A stretch of 44,770 bases of DNA from Caldalkalibacillus thermarum (GTDB lineage Bacteria; Bacillota; Bacilli; Caldalkalibacillales; Caldalkalibacillaceae): NCBI RefSeq assembly GCF_014644735.1, contig NZ_BMKZ01000026.1:1-44770 (forward strand). Direction: 5' to 3'. This document shows, piece after piece, positions 17,601 through 25,944 of this stretch (its first letter is position 1; each line of letters begins with the position of its first letter). The position numbers were made by a program, and so were the translations under genes. The notes beneath the pieces were generated by a model that did no database searches, had not been told where the DNA came from, and saw only the letters and a list, made by a program, of their open reading frames with translations.

Positions 17601-18534
17601 ACAGGGTAGCGTGGCAGAGGGGATCCGGGGGGTTAATGAAGTGGCCCAGGATCCGTCCCGCTGGACAGTCACTCTGGTGGAACAGTCTGAGTTGACACAG
17701 CTGGATGAGGAGCAAAAAGCCCGGGAGGAAGCTTATCTTGAAGCCCTTAAAAAAGGTCTGCCGGTAGAGGAGAGCAGTCCTTTCCGGGATCGGGTCCAGC
17801 GGCAGCTGTCCTGGCAGTATCCCTACCGGATGGCCACCTTCCATCACTCCAAGCAGTCGGTGACGGAAATCAAGCGGGCTTGGATAGCAGCTGACGCCTA
17901 TACCGACAGCGACTATATCGGCATGTTCCGTTCCTCACTGGCGGAACGGCCCCGCTTTGTCCAGGAGGAACAGCAGCTTTCGGCAGCTGAGAAGGGAACA
18001 GCCATGCATCTGGTCATGCAACATGTGCCCCTTCAACCCCCGGTGACTCATGAAAGCGTACAAAGACTGATCAAACACATGGTGGAACAGGAACTGTTAA
18101 CCCAGGAACAGGCCCAGGTGATTGATGCACCGGCCATTGTCCGCTTTTTTGAAAGCGACATTGGCCAGCGCCTTCTGCGTGCTTCCTTCGTGCGCCGGGA
18201 AGTGCCGTTCAGCTATGGATTGCCTGCCCGTGAGGCTTACCGGGATTGGGAAGAGGATCTCCAGCAAGCAGGGGAAGAGGAAGTGGTGCTGGTCCAAGGG
18301 GTGATCGACTGTATGTTTCGTGATGACCAGGGACTGGTGTTGCTGGATTACAAAACGGATACCATTGAGGGCCGCTTCCAAGGCGGATTTGAGGAAGACA
18401 AAGCAGTTTTGCTGGAACGTTATCACGTTCAGCTTCAGCTGTATACGCGGGCAGTGGAAGAGATCTGGCAGGAAAAAGTGGCAGCGAAATATTTGTACTT
18501 CTTCGATGGTGGTCATTGGCTGGCTATCCCGTAA
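14653..18534 (+). CDS. addA: ATP-dependent helicase/nuclease subunit AddA
   Basis: AddA, the UvrD-like motor and second nuclease of the AddAB recombination enzyme, about 1293 residues. Walker A AAAAGSGKTAVLVERI is near residue 35. Walker B DEYQDTN is near 437. Motif VI VALTRAKEKL is near 910. The C-terminal RecB-type nuclease carries VLLDYKTDTI near 1232. Between 370 and 425 a low-complexity loop (KDGQPGHSEARSVAKHSK) looks longer than usual. ATG 14653 lies within the last 17 bases of addB, so translation is probably coupled; a GTG at 14635 is the alternative. The protein partners with AddB and shares the operon with SbcDC, as in Bacillus subtilis. Confidence 0.95.
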   Translation: MKVKAKPQSSQWTDEQWQAIAAGGNNMLVAAAAGSGKTAVLVERIIQKIIDPDHPVDVDRLLIVTFTNAAASEMRKRIGEAIERELDRRPASLHLRRQLSLLNRAMICTLHSFCLSVVRKHYYKLDIDPQFRIADETEAELLKEEVLEELFEEEYGKPGNESFYALVDRYTSDRGDAELSALISKVYEFSRAHPDPDAWLERMAASYEVHPAASVDELPWTQDVLQSVKLQLEGCQAVLEQALAWAEAPGGPAPYVETLADDLRQITSLLEKQTWTELYAGFGQLALAKLKPVRGDEADKTLQEKVKASREQVKKQLNKLHQQLFSRPPEELVEDVRQMAPVVCTLVRLVQAFAERYWQVKKARGLVDFNDLEHLALRILSNKDGQPGHSEARSVAKHSKPQDYTGDQPAGESVLPRLFPSEVALDLQQQFVEVLVDEYQDTNLVQEAILQLVTRGNNLFMVGDVKQSIYRFRLAEPGLFLHKYKCFTPTGEGAGLRIDLARNFRSRAEVLDATNYIFRQIMDESIGEIAYDQEAELKLGASYPEYEDTAAELLVINRGEQVSEGPAEREENQAESSGEEQAEEELETAQLEARLIARKIKTLIEKPHQVMDKQTGCLRNITYRDIVILMRSMPWAPVLMEELKQQGIPVYAELSSGYFEAVEVSTMLSLLKVIDNPDQDIPLAAVLRSPVVGLTEDELAEIRLAHRQGTYFDALKTACRTLAHQPLGQKLNHFYNRLQVWRTRARQGALSELIWQLYRETGYYDFVGGLPGGKQRQANLRVLYDRARTYEATSFRGLFRFLRFIERIQDRGDDLGTARALGEQEDVVRLMTIHKSKGLEFPVVFVAGLGKGFNMKDLRGGVLLHKELGFGSRFIDPEQRIAYPTLPQLALKERLHLEMIAEEMRVLYVALTRAKEKLFLIGTVKDGQKTLERWQAALEHPDWLLPAHERAQASSYLDWIGPAVIRHREAQASLGTKQAGTGQQGSVAEGIRGVNEVAQDPSRWTVTLVEQSELTQLDEEQKAREEAYLEALKKGLPVEESSPFRDRVQRQLSWQYPYRMATFHHSKQSVTEIKRAWIAADAYTDSDYIGMFRSSLAERPRFVQEEQQLSAAEKGTAMHLVMQHVPLQPPVTHESVQRLIKHMVEQELLTQEQAQVIDAPAIVRFFESDIGQRLLRASFVRREVPFSYGLPAREAYRDWEEDLQQAGEEEVVLVQGVIDCMFRDDQGLVLLDYKTDTIEGRFQGGFEEDKAVLLERYHVQLQLYTRAVEEIWQEKVAAKYLYFFDGGHWLAIP

Positions 18535-18566
18535 CGAGACGTTCCTGACGAAAGGAGAGGAGTCGA

Positions 18567-19739
18567 GTGCGCTTACTGCATACAGCCGACTGGCACCTGG
18601 GCCGCACACTGGAAGGGCGCAGCCGGTTGGACGAACAAGCGCAATTTTTGGATGAGCTGTACGAGATCGTGGTCGCAGAAAAAATAGATGCCATTCTCAT
18701 CGCCGGAGATGTGTTTGATACATTCAATCCGCCGGCAGCGGCAGAGCAGCTGTTTTACGACAGCCTGTCCCGCCTGGCAGATAAAGGAAAGCGTCCGGTG
18801 GTGGTGATTGCCGGCAACCATGATCATCCTGACCGTTTGTCAGCGGCGGTGCCCCTGGCCAGGGAGCAGGGCATCACCATTCTGGGCTATCCGACGGAGG
18901 AAGTGCAGCACATCTTCATCCCGCAGGCAGGGGAAGAGCTGCGCCTGGCTGCTTTAGCCTATCCGTCGGAATCCCGCCTCAATGAACTTCTGGCCCAAAA
19001 CCACGATGAGACCGTGTTGCGGGACGAGTATGACCAGCGCATCCGCCAAGTGTTTGCCAATATGGCCCGGCACTTTGCCGCCGATACGGTTAATGTGGCC
19101 ATGAGCCATCTGTATGTAGCCGGCGGAAGCACAACCGAATCGGAACGGCCTATTGAAGTGGGCGGCGCCTATACAGTGCGGGCCACCAGCCTGCCTTCTG
19201 CCGCCCAGTATGTTGCTTTAGGCCATTTGCACCGCCCGCAAGACGTGAAGAAAGCCCTGGCTCCGGCCCGTTATTCTGGCTCTCCCCTGGCCTTCAGCTT
19301 CTCAGAAACAGGGTATGCCAAGTCGGTCACCGTGGTGGATGTGAAGCCGGGAAGCCAGGCTCAGGTCCATGAAATCCATCTTTCCAGCGGGAAGCCCCTG
19401 GTGCGCTGGAAAGCTGAAGAAGGACTGGCGGCTGTGTACCACTGGATTGAAGAGGGACGTGACAAGAACGCCTGGATTGACCTGGAGGTGCACGTTGAAC
19501 ACGCCCTGTCCCTTGCGGAGATTCACCGCTTGCGTAAACTGCATCCCGGTTTGATCCATATCCGTCCGGTCTTCCCGGAACAGGAGCATAAGAGCAGCAG
19601 CCAGCGGGAGGCTAATTTGCCTATTGATGAACTGTTTAAACGCTTTTATCAGCACCAGACGGGAGGCCCACCTGAAGAAGGCTTGGTGCGTCTGTTCCTG
19701 GAGCTGGTCAATGAACAGCGAGAGGAGGAAGAGGCATGA
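18567..19739 (+). CDS. sbcD: nuclease SbcCD subunit D
   Basis: The Mre11-like nuclease of SbcCD, which opens hairpins and trims protein-blocked DNA ends. It has 390 residues and the five metallophosphoesterase motifs: HTADWHLG at residue 5, GDVFD near 49, GNHDHP near 85, a histidine in VAMSHLY, and GHLHRP near 217. The C-terminal half includes the SbcC-binding region. It starts with GTG 18567 after AAAGGAGAGG and lies 32 bp behind addA. Its TGA overlaps the sbcC start by four bases (ATGA), so the two subunits are made together. Confidence 0.95.
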   Translation: MRLLHTADWHLGRTLEGRSRLDEQAQFLDELYEIVVAEKIDAILIAGDVFDTFNPPAAAEQLFYDSLSRLADKGKRPVVVIAGNHDHPDRLSAAVPLAREQGITILGYPTEEVQHIFIPQAGEELRLAALAYPSESRLNELLAQNHDETVLRDEYDQRIRQVFANMARHFAADTVNVAMSHLYVAGGSTTESERPIEVGGAYTVRATSLPSAAQYVALGHLHRPQDVKKALAPARYSGSPLAFSFSETGYAKSVTVVDVKPGSQAQVHEIHLSSGKPLVRWKAEEGLAAVYHWIEEGRDKNAWIDLEVHVEHALSLAEIHRLRKLHPGLIHIRPVFPEQEHKSSSQREANLPIDELFKRFYQHQTGGPPEEGLVRLFLELVNEQREEEEA

Positions 19740-22700
19740 GGCCGGTGGCGTTAACCGTGCAAGGTTTACATAGCTTCCGTGAAAAACAAGAAGTGGATTT
19801 TACCCGGCTGTGTGAAGGCGGGGTATTCGGGATATTCGGACCGACGGGAAGCGGAAAATCATCCCTGTTGGACGCCATGACGCTGGCCTTGTACGGCAAA
19901 GTGGAACGGGCGGCCAACAACACCCAGGGTATTATTAATCACGCGGAAGACAAGCTGGCCGTCTCTTTCACCTTTGAGCTGAGCAATGCACAGGAAACCA
20001 AACGCTACCGGGTGGAGCGCAGCTTTAGACGCAGCAGTGATTTAAGCGTAAAGACAGCGGCCTGCCGCCTGGTGGATGTGACCGCAGAGCCGGTAGTACT
20101 GGCCGATAAAACCAGCGAAGTGAACCGCAAAATAGGCGAACTGCTGGGCTTGTCCAGTGAAGATTTCACCCGGGCCGTGGTGCTGCCCCAGGGTAAATTT
20201 GCCGAGTTTCTGTCTCTTAAAGGGGCGGAGCGGCGGCAAATGCTGCAACGGCTGTTTAACCTGGAAAAATACGGCGACCAGCTGCGCCACACCTTGAGCC
20301 AGCGCTTGCAGGAGGCCAAAAGCGAACTGAATGAAGTGTGGGCTGAACAGGCAGGTCTGGGTGACGCTTCCCGGGAAGCCCTTGAAGCCGCTAAACACAA
20401 GCTGCATGCGTGCGAACAGGAGCTAAAGCAGGCTGTGGACACCCTGGCTGAACTGGAAAAAAAACATGCCATCCAGCAGAAAATTTGGGAATGGCAGCAA
20501 GAAAAAGATGAACTGGATCGCGAGCTGAAAAAGCTGGATGAAAAGCAGGAAACCATCCAGCAGCTAGAGCAAAAACTTAAACGGGCTGAACAGGCGAAGG
20601 ATCTTTACCCTTATATGGAGGAATATGAAGCCAGCCAGCAGGCGGTCCAGGAGTGGAAAGAGAAGCAGGAGCAGGCGGAAGCAGCCCTTGGCAAGGCCCA
20701 AGGGGCATATGAAGCGTCCAAACAAGTTTATGAACAGGCCCAGCGCAGAAGGACCGCGGAAGAACCCCGCTGGACTGTGCGCCGCGAGCAGTTACGACAG
20801 GCTGAGGAAATTGAACAGCGGCTTAAAGTGCTAAGTATCGAACAGCAGCAATTAGAAGAGCAAATCAGCCAGCTGGAAGCCAAACGGCAACACACACAGC
20901 GCAAGTTGGAGAAGGAGAAGGATCTGCTCCGGAGGGGGGAAGAGCGCCAGCAAGAACTGAAAGCACAACTTGCCCAATGCCACGTCCCCGCAGAGCTTAA
21001 GGAACAGGTGTATCAGGCTTACCAGGACAAGCGGGAGATCAACCATGTGCAACAAACGATAAACGAACTGCGTCAGGAACAGGAGGAAAAAGCGAAACAA
21101 TTACGTCAAGAGCGGCATAAGACCAGCGATTTGGATCAGAGCGTGCAGGCTGAAACCGAGCGGCTGGGGCAGCTGTTTAAGCAAAGCCAAAAACTGTATG
21201 ACGAGGTTTGTGAGCGGGACAAGCAGCTGGAACACTTTACTGCTATATTGGAGCGGGAAGCGGAAAATAAGCAACAAGCGTTAGAACGGGAAAAGGTGGC
21301 CCATCTGGCCCGAGAGCTCGCCCAAAACTTAGAGGAAGGAAAGCCTTGTCCCGTCTGCGGCTCTACCCATCATCCGGCTCCGCAGACAGCTCCAACCGGC
21401 GCAGAATATGATCTGGAAAAAGACCTGAAGCAACTGACAGCGTTGATAAACGAGGCCGCCCAATACCGCAGCCATCTTCAACCTCTTAAGTGGCGCCTGG
21501 AACAAACAGCCGAACAGATAGTGGAGCTGCTTCCAAAACAAGAAATTGCTCCTCACGCACCAAGTGGCCAATATGACGCGCCAAGTGGCCAGCATGGCGC
21601 CCAACAGCCATGGCAAGATGAGATTGCGGCCGCAGGCAGCTTTAATTTATCCGCTGGACATGTTGTTTCCCACAAGTTGGAGCAGGCTTGGCAGGAACTT
21701 AAAGATCCTCTCACAGCTTTAAAGAGCCAGGTTGATGAATTGGAACAGCGGGTGAAACAGACGATTAAAACCCTGCGGGAAACAAAGCAAGCCTATGACG
21801 AGCAGCGCTTGTCCCTTAAAGCAAAAGAAGAGGAACATCAGGCCCTGACTGACAAACTGCACCAGGCTACTCTCCGCTTGGAAGCAGAAATCCGGCGCTG
21901 GAAAGTGCAGTATCCCCGCTTGTCGCTGGAAATCATAGAGGCCGAACAACAGCGTGTCAGCAAGCTGGAGAAAGATGCCGAGGAGCTGCGCCAGCGCTTG
22001 GAGAAAAGCATCCCATTTATAGAAGAAAAAGAGCGGAACATCAACGAACTGTCCCAATCGCTCAATCAGCTGGAGGTGGAGCTGGCCGGGCTTAATTCCC
22101 AGCGGAAAGAGAAGCAAGAGACAATCCGGGAGCGAAAAGTCCAACTGGAACAAATCACCCATGGCCGGGATCTCCAGATCTTGATCGCTGAGGCTAACAA
22201 CCAGCTCGAGCGCCTGGCTAAAGAAGAACAACAGGCCCGGGAGGCATATGAACAAGCCCAGCGAGCCTGGCAAACAGCTGAGAAGCAACTGGCCAGTGCC
22301 ACACAAGCATGGAATGAGGCCCAAAAGCGCCAGCAGGAGGCTCAAGCCAGATGGCAACAGCTTTTGTCCCAATCACCTTTTGAGGATTCCGCTGCGGTGA
22401 AGGCTGCTCTTTTGCCGGATAACGAACTGGACGCTTACAAACAGTCGATTGAAGCCTATTATGATGCCAGAAAGCAGCTTGTTTCCCACATTCAAAAACT
22501 GGAGAAGCAACTGGACGGACGGCATTTGAGTGAAGAAGAGTGGCAGGAAACCACCCGCAGGTTATACGAGGCCAAACAGAAGGTCGATGCGGCCCGGGAA
22601 GCCAGGGGAGCTGCGCTGAAAATGTTGAACGAATTGGAGAAAAAGCATGAGCGCTACCGAGAACTCCAGAAGCGCGAAGAAGAACTCACAACCCTGGTTG

Positions 22701-23206
22701 ACCAGTACGAGCAACTGCAACAGGTATTGCGGGGCAATGCCTTCGTGGAATACCTGGCCGAAGAGCAACTCGTACAGGTCAGCCGGGACGCTTCAGAACG
22801 GCTGAAAAACTTAACCCGGGGTCGTTATGCCATTGAAGTGGACTCTGCCGGCGGTTTTGTGATTCGGGATGATGCCAACGGCGGGATCAAACGGCCGGTA
22901 TCCAGTTTATCCGGGGGAGAGACGTTCCTTACTTCTCTGGCTCTTGCTCTGTCCTTGTCAGCTTCGATCCAATTGCGGGGACAATACCCCTTGCAGTTTT
23001 TCTTCCTGGATGAAGGATTTGGCACCCTGGACCAGGAACTGTTGGATACCGTGGTGTCAACCTTGGAAAAGCTGCAGTCTGCCCAAATGTCCGTCGGGGT
23101 GATCAGCCATGTCCCAGAACTCAGGGCCCGTCTGCCCCGTAAACTGATTGTTGAGCCGGCCGAACCTGGCGGGCGGGGCAGCCGCGTGCGCTTAGAAACT
23201 TTATGA
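19736..23206 (+). CDS. sbcC: nuclease SbcCD subunit C (Rad50-like ATPase)
   Basis: A 1156-residue SMC/Rad50-like ATPase. The N-terminal Walker A GPTGSGKSSLLDAM is near residue 37. Two very long Gln/Glu/Lys-rich coiled coils flank the zinc hook Cys538-Pro-Val-Cys541. The C-terminal signature SSLSGGETFLTSLALA and Walker B FFFLDEGFGTLD close the ATPase head. SbcC dimerises through the hook and gates the SbcD nuclease. A short stretch at about residues 605-640 repeats QYDAPSGQ and QHGAQ-type residues and looks like an expanded linker. It is the last gene of the addBA-sbcDC operon; no clear terminator is seen after it. Confidence 0.95.
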   Translation: MRPVALTVQGLHSFREKQEVDFTRLCEGGVFGIFGPTGSGKSSLLDAMTLALYGKVERAANNTQGIINHAEDKLAVSFTFELSNAQETKRYRVERSFRRSSDLSVKTAACRLVDVTAEPVVLADKTSEVNRKIGELLGLSSEDFTRAVVLPQGKFAEFLSLKGAERRQMLQRLFNLEKYGDQLRHTLSQRLQEAKSELNEVWAEQAGLGDASREALEAAKHKLHACEQELKQAVDTLAELEKKHAIQQKIWEWQQEKDELDRELKKLDEKQETIQQLEQKLKRAEQAKDLYPYMEEYEASQQAVQEWKEKQEQAEAALGKAQGAYEASKQVYEQAQRRRTAEEPRWTVRREQLRQAEEIEQRLKVLSIEQQQLEEQISQLEAKRQHTQRKLEKEKDLLRRGEERQQELKAQLAQCHVPAELKEQVYQAYQDKREINHVQQTINELRQEQEEKAKQLRQERHKTSDLDQSVQAETERLGQLFKQSQKLYDEVCERDKQLEHFTAILEREAENKQQALEREKVAHLARELAQNLEEGKPCPVCGSTHHPAPQTAPTGAEYDLEKDLKQLTALINEAAQYRSHLQPLKWRLEQTAEQIVELLPKQEIAPHAPSGQYDAPSGQHGAQQPWQDEIAAAGSFNLSAGHVVSHKLEQAWQELKDPLTALKSQVDELEQRVKQTIKTLRETKQAYDEQRLSLKAKEEEHQALTDKLHQATLRLEAEIRRWKVQYPRLSLEIIEAEQQRVSKLEKDAEELRQRLEKSIPFIEEKERNINELSQSLNQLEVELAGLNSQRKEKQETIRERKVQLEQITHGRDLQILIAEANNQLERLAKEEQQAREAYEQAQRAWQTAEKQLASATQAWNEAQKRQQEAQARWQQLLSQSPFEDSAAVKAALLPDNELDAYKQSIEAYYDARKQLVSHIQKLEKQLDGRHLSEEEWQETTRRLYEAKQKVDAAREARGAALKMLNELEKKHERYRELQKREEELTTLVDQYEQLQQVLRGNAFVEYLAEEQLVQVSRDASERLKNLTRGRYAIEVDSAGGFVIRDDANGGIKRPVSSLSGGETFLTSLALALSLSASIQLRGQYPLQFFFLDEGFGTLDQELLDTVVSTLEKLQSAQMSVGVISHVPELRARLPRKLIVEPAEPGGRGSRVRLETL

Positions 23207-23213
23207 GTTCTTC

Positions 23214-23272
23214 ATCAGGGCGTACAAAAGACTCGAATCTGATGTCGTGTTGTTAATCGGTCTTACCAAGGC
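23214..23272 (+). pseudogene. relic of a NERD-helicase gene
   Basis: About 48 bp (AYK-LESDVVLLIG in one frame) align with 27427-27475 of the NERD helicase (AYKGLEADVVLLIG) with roughly 80% identity by eye. The next bases, GGTCTTACCAA, match a later part of that gene (27570), so the relic carries an internal deletion. It marks a former second copy. Confidence 0.6.
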
Positions 23273-23274
23273 CG

Positions 23275-24597
23275 TTATGGCGTACATAACGCCTGTATTT
23301 TTGTGATTAATTGATGATGTAACACCGTTTGTATGAGTTGAGCAGTTTCAAAGGCGGCATAGTAGTCCAGCGTTTCACGATCCGTATGTTCGTTTTGGAA
23401 CCCGACCGACAAATTCACGGTGTTGATGCGATACATTTCGGCAAAGACTCTGGCATCGCTGGAGCCGCCCGCCGTCATTTTCCAGCCGTCTTGTCCGGCA
23501 AGTTCACCCGCTTTCTCAAAAATTCGTCCGTATTCTTCAGTGCAGTATGGAATCGTTCCGTAACAAGAGGTGACGATATCCCGCGTTCCGCGGCGGTCAA
23601 CCACGATGGCCGCATTCACATCTTCGAGAAACGCCGGCTCGATTCGCCGGGCCCCAATTAAGCCGATTTCTTCCTTTACCGTAAATGCAATTTTGAGCTT
23701 TCCTTTGAAGTCCGTCTGACGGATGCGGCGGCACACGTTCAGGATAACAGTGATCCCCGCCCGATCGTCGGCGCCCAGGATGCCCTTTGAGCTGGACAGC
23801 ACAGTGCCGTTCTGGCTGATGATACGGTCTTCATCCAATTCTTGATAAATATCCATATGAGCCGAAAGCAGCACTGTCGGTCCATCACCGCAATCGATCG
23901 TGGCCAGCACATTGCCAGCTTGATCGATGGCAAGTTCATTGGCGAGCGGTCTCAACTTTCTGACGACAACGTGCCGTATCCGTTGTTCGCGGCCGCTTTC
24001 ACCGGGGACGTTCAGCAGTTCAATCAGCTCCTGTTTAAACTGCTCTGCTTCCAAACGCTTCAGCGCTGAGCGATCCCGGGCGAGGTCATACAATCGTTCG
24101 GCATAGCGGAGAAGGACATTCTCAACATCATGTCCGACGTCAAACGACACCTTTTTTCCTCTGAAAAAAAGCTTAAATTCGTTCAGAGTACAGACGGTCA
24201 TCAAGTGTTGCTGTTCTACGGTTGGCGTATTTAACAAGTACACGTACGGTCTTTTTTTACCGTGTCCGTCACAAGAATATGTCGTATAAATGCCGAGCGC
24301 GTTGAGCCAGCGGACGATACCGCGCATATAAAGGTCGATATCGGACAGAGGAAGTTCGCCTTGACGCGGATCGACGAGACATTCTTTGCCGGGGCCTTTC
24401 ACCTGTGCAGAAGCTTGCTTTAAGGCAGTAACCCATTCTTGTTCCGCCACGGTGGAAAGTTGCGAGATTTGTTTACAGCGGAGTATCGCTAACGTTTCGT
24501 TCAACAACCGTCCCGCGTGGGATTCTCTTGCCCTGCCCTCTTTGTTTCCGTCGCTGAGTTGAAAACCGTAGCGGGCCAGTAATTTTTCTGTGTTCAT
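23275..24597 (-). CDS. M42/M28-like zinc aminopeptidase with an extra N-terminal domain
   Basis: A 440-residue protein. From about residue 195 it is a dinuclear-zinc exopeptidase of the MH clan. Probable ligands and catalytic residues are His and Asp in LSAHMD, Asp in GADDRAG, Glu-Glu in VKEEIGLIGA, Asp in VDRRGTRD and His in QNEHTDRE. Residues 1-190 are unusual for this family and contain YTTYSCDGHGKKRPYVYL, a Cys/His-rich motif of unknown role. The substrate is presumably a peptide. The start at 24597 follows GGGAGATG. It is divergent from the TPR/winged-helix gene, with 146 bp between them, suggesting joint control. It is cytoplasmic; no signal peptide is seen. Confidence 0.75.
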   Translation of the reverse strand: MNTEKLLARYGFQLSDGNKEGRARESHAGRLLNETLAILRCKQISQLSTVAEQEWVTALKQASAQVKGPGKECLVDPRQGELPLSDIDLYMRGIVRWLNALGIYTTYSCDGHGKKRPYVYLLNTPTVEQQHLMTVCTLNEFKLFFRGKKVSFDVGHDVENVLLRYAERLYDLARDRSALKRLEAEQFKQELIELLNVPGESGREQRIRHVVVRKLRPLANELAIDQAGNVLATIDCGDGPTVLLSAHMDIYQELDEDRIISQNGTVLSSSKGILGADDRAGITVILNVCRRIRQTDFKGKLKIAFTVKEEIGLIGARRIEPAFLEDVNAAIVVDRRGTRDIVTSCYGTIPYCTEEYGRIFEKAGELAGQDGWKMTAGGSSDARVFAEMYRINTVNLSVGFQNEHTDRETLDYYAAFETAQLIQTVLHHQLITKIQALCTP

Positions 24598-24743
24598 GCG
24601 TCACATCTCCCTTACTCAAAATTTTCATCTTCAGTTTACAAATGAGAGTGTGACACCCTGTCACGCTGAGACGGTCATTTGGTATACTAAGGGAGGATCA
24701 ATTTGGTTACTCTGGTTCAACACGGAGAGGAGAACAAGCGTAG

Positions 24744-25685
24744 ATGGTCCATGTGTCGGAAACTTGGATAGAACCTCATCGCATCGAACGTGAATTGCTC
24801 AATGAAATCCGAAAAGCAAAGCAAGAGCGAGACAAAGAACGGGTAAAGCAGTGTGTGAAAGCATTGGTGCACCAGTATGTATATTACGGTGAGTATTATA
24901 AACTGTCTTCGGAAAAAGACCCCTATCTGGCCCAAAAACTTTTGAAAAAAGCACTTCAATACCAAAACGATCATCCCATTGCCCATTACCGGCTGGCTCA
25001 CTTGTTGTTTGAACAAAAACAGTATGCTGAGGCTTTATATCATTTTCAAAAAGCCATTGAGGGCAATCCGAACGAGGGGTTAAATCAGACACAGACGATC
25101 ATTGCACACTTATATACGTGTCATTGCGCCTTGTCAATCGCAAAAGAGGCCAAAAGTGAAGCGCAATTTTTGATGGATAATGCGTACGCGGATTATGACA
25201 GAGAATTCGTCGAAAAATACTTGGCTCGGGTAAATATAGATGAGGGCTTGTCCGAACCAAACATCTATACGAAAAAGACCCCGGAAGGGATCAAGTTCAT
25301 TACCGAGGAACAGTTTTTTGCCTACGAAGAACATCTGCAACCGAATGAGGTTTTACTTAGGGTGACGCATCGCGGTTATGAAGTGATATATCAAGGGCAA
25401 AGATTGACCTTAAATCCACCTTCATTTTACGTCTTGGCATGTATCATCGGTTCCGATGGTTACATTAGTGTGGGGGACATTTACGACAAATTGGTAAATA
25501 GCTCCGTGGAATTGCATATCAATACTGTTTCGATACGCCAACATATTCATCGCCTGAGCAGACGAATGCCGTTTTGGGATGATATCATTGAAACACACAG
25601 CACAGGCAACCGAGCAGAACGAAGACGCCGGGAAGGCATCACTTACGCCTTGTTGTGCCATTCCAGCGTTGTGCTGCCGAAGTGA
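24744..25685 (+). CDS. TPR protein with C-terminal winged-helix DNA-binding domain
   Basis: A 313-residue protein. Residues 1-60 are strongly charged helix (EIRKAKQERDKERVKQ). TPR-like helices occupy about 60-160 (AHYRLAHLLFEQKQYAEALYHFQKAIEGNP is a clear unit in two pieces). Residues 205-305 look like an OmpR-type winged helix (GQRLTLNPPSFYVLACII, then VSIRQHIHRLSRRM). It is likely a transcription regulator sensing a peptide or protein partner through the TPR. It lies divergent to the peptidase and upstream of the NERD helicase, with its own terminator. The target is unknown. GAGGAG lies about ten bases before the ATG. Confidence 0.65.
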   Translation: MVHVSETWIEPHRIERELLNEIRKAKQERDKERVKQCVKALVHQYVYYGEYYKLSSEKDPYLAQKLLKKALQYQNDHPIAHYRLAHLLFEQKQYAEALYHFQKAIEGNPNEGLNQTQTIIAHLYTCHCALSIAKEAKSEAQFLMDNAYADYDREFVEKYLARVNIDEGLSEPNIYTKKTPEGIKFITEEQFFAYEEHLQPNEVLLRVTHRGYEVIYQGQRLTLNPPSFYVLACIIGSDGYISVGDIYDKLVNSSVELHINTVSIRQHIHRLSRRMPFWDDIIETHSTGNRAERRRREGITYALLCHSSVVLPK

Positions 25686-25808
25686 AGTGCGTAATTACAA
25701 AATCATCTTAGGTATTAAATATAGCAGCCATTGCCAAATCCGTCTTGGTTTAGTAGGACATCGTCCGGGAAGCGAATATGTTCAATGATGAACCCGCTGC
25801 GGGTAAGG

Positions 25809-25835
25809 GGGAGAGTGAAACACTCTCCCTTTTCT
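25809..25835 (+). terminator. intrinsic terminator after the TPR/winged-helix gene
   Basis: GGGAGAGTG, loop AAA, CACTCTCCC, then TTTTCT. Confidence 0.88.
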
Positions 25836-25944
25836 AACAGGTTAAATCAGACAGGACGAAAAATAGAAAACATAGTATCAATTTCAAAAAATCCCATCGA
25901 TTATGGTAAACTATGAGTATCGTCAGTAGACGGGAGGGATTCTT

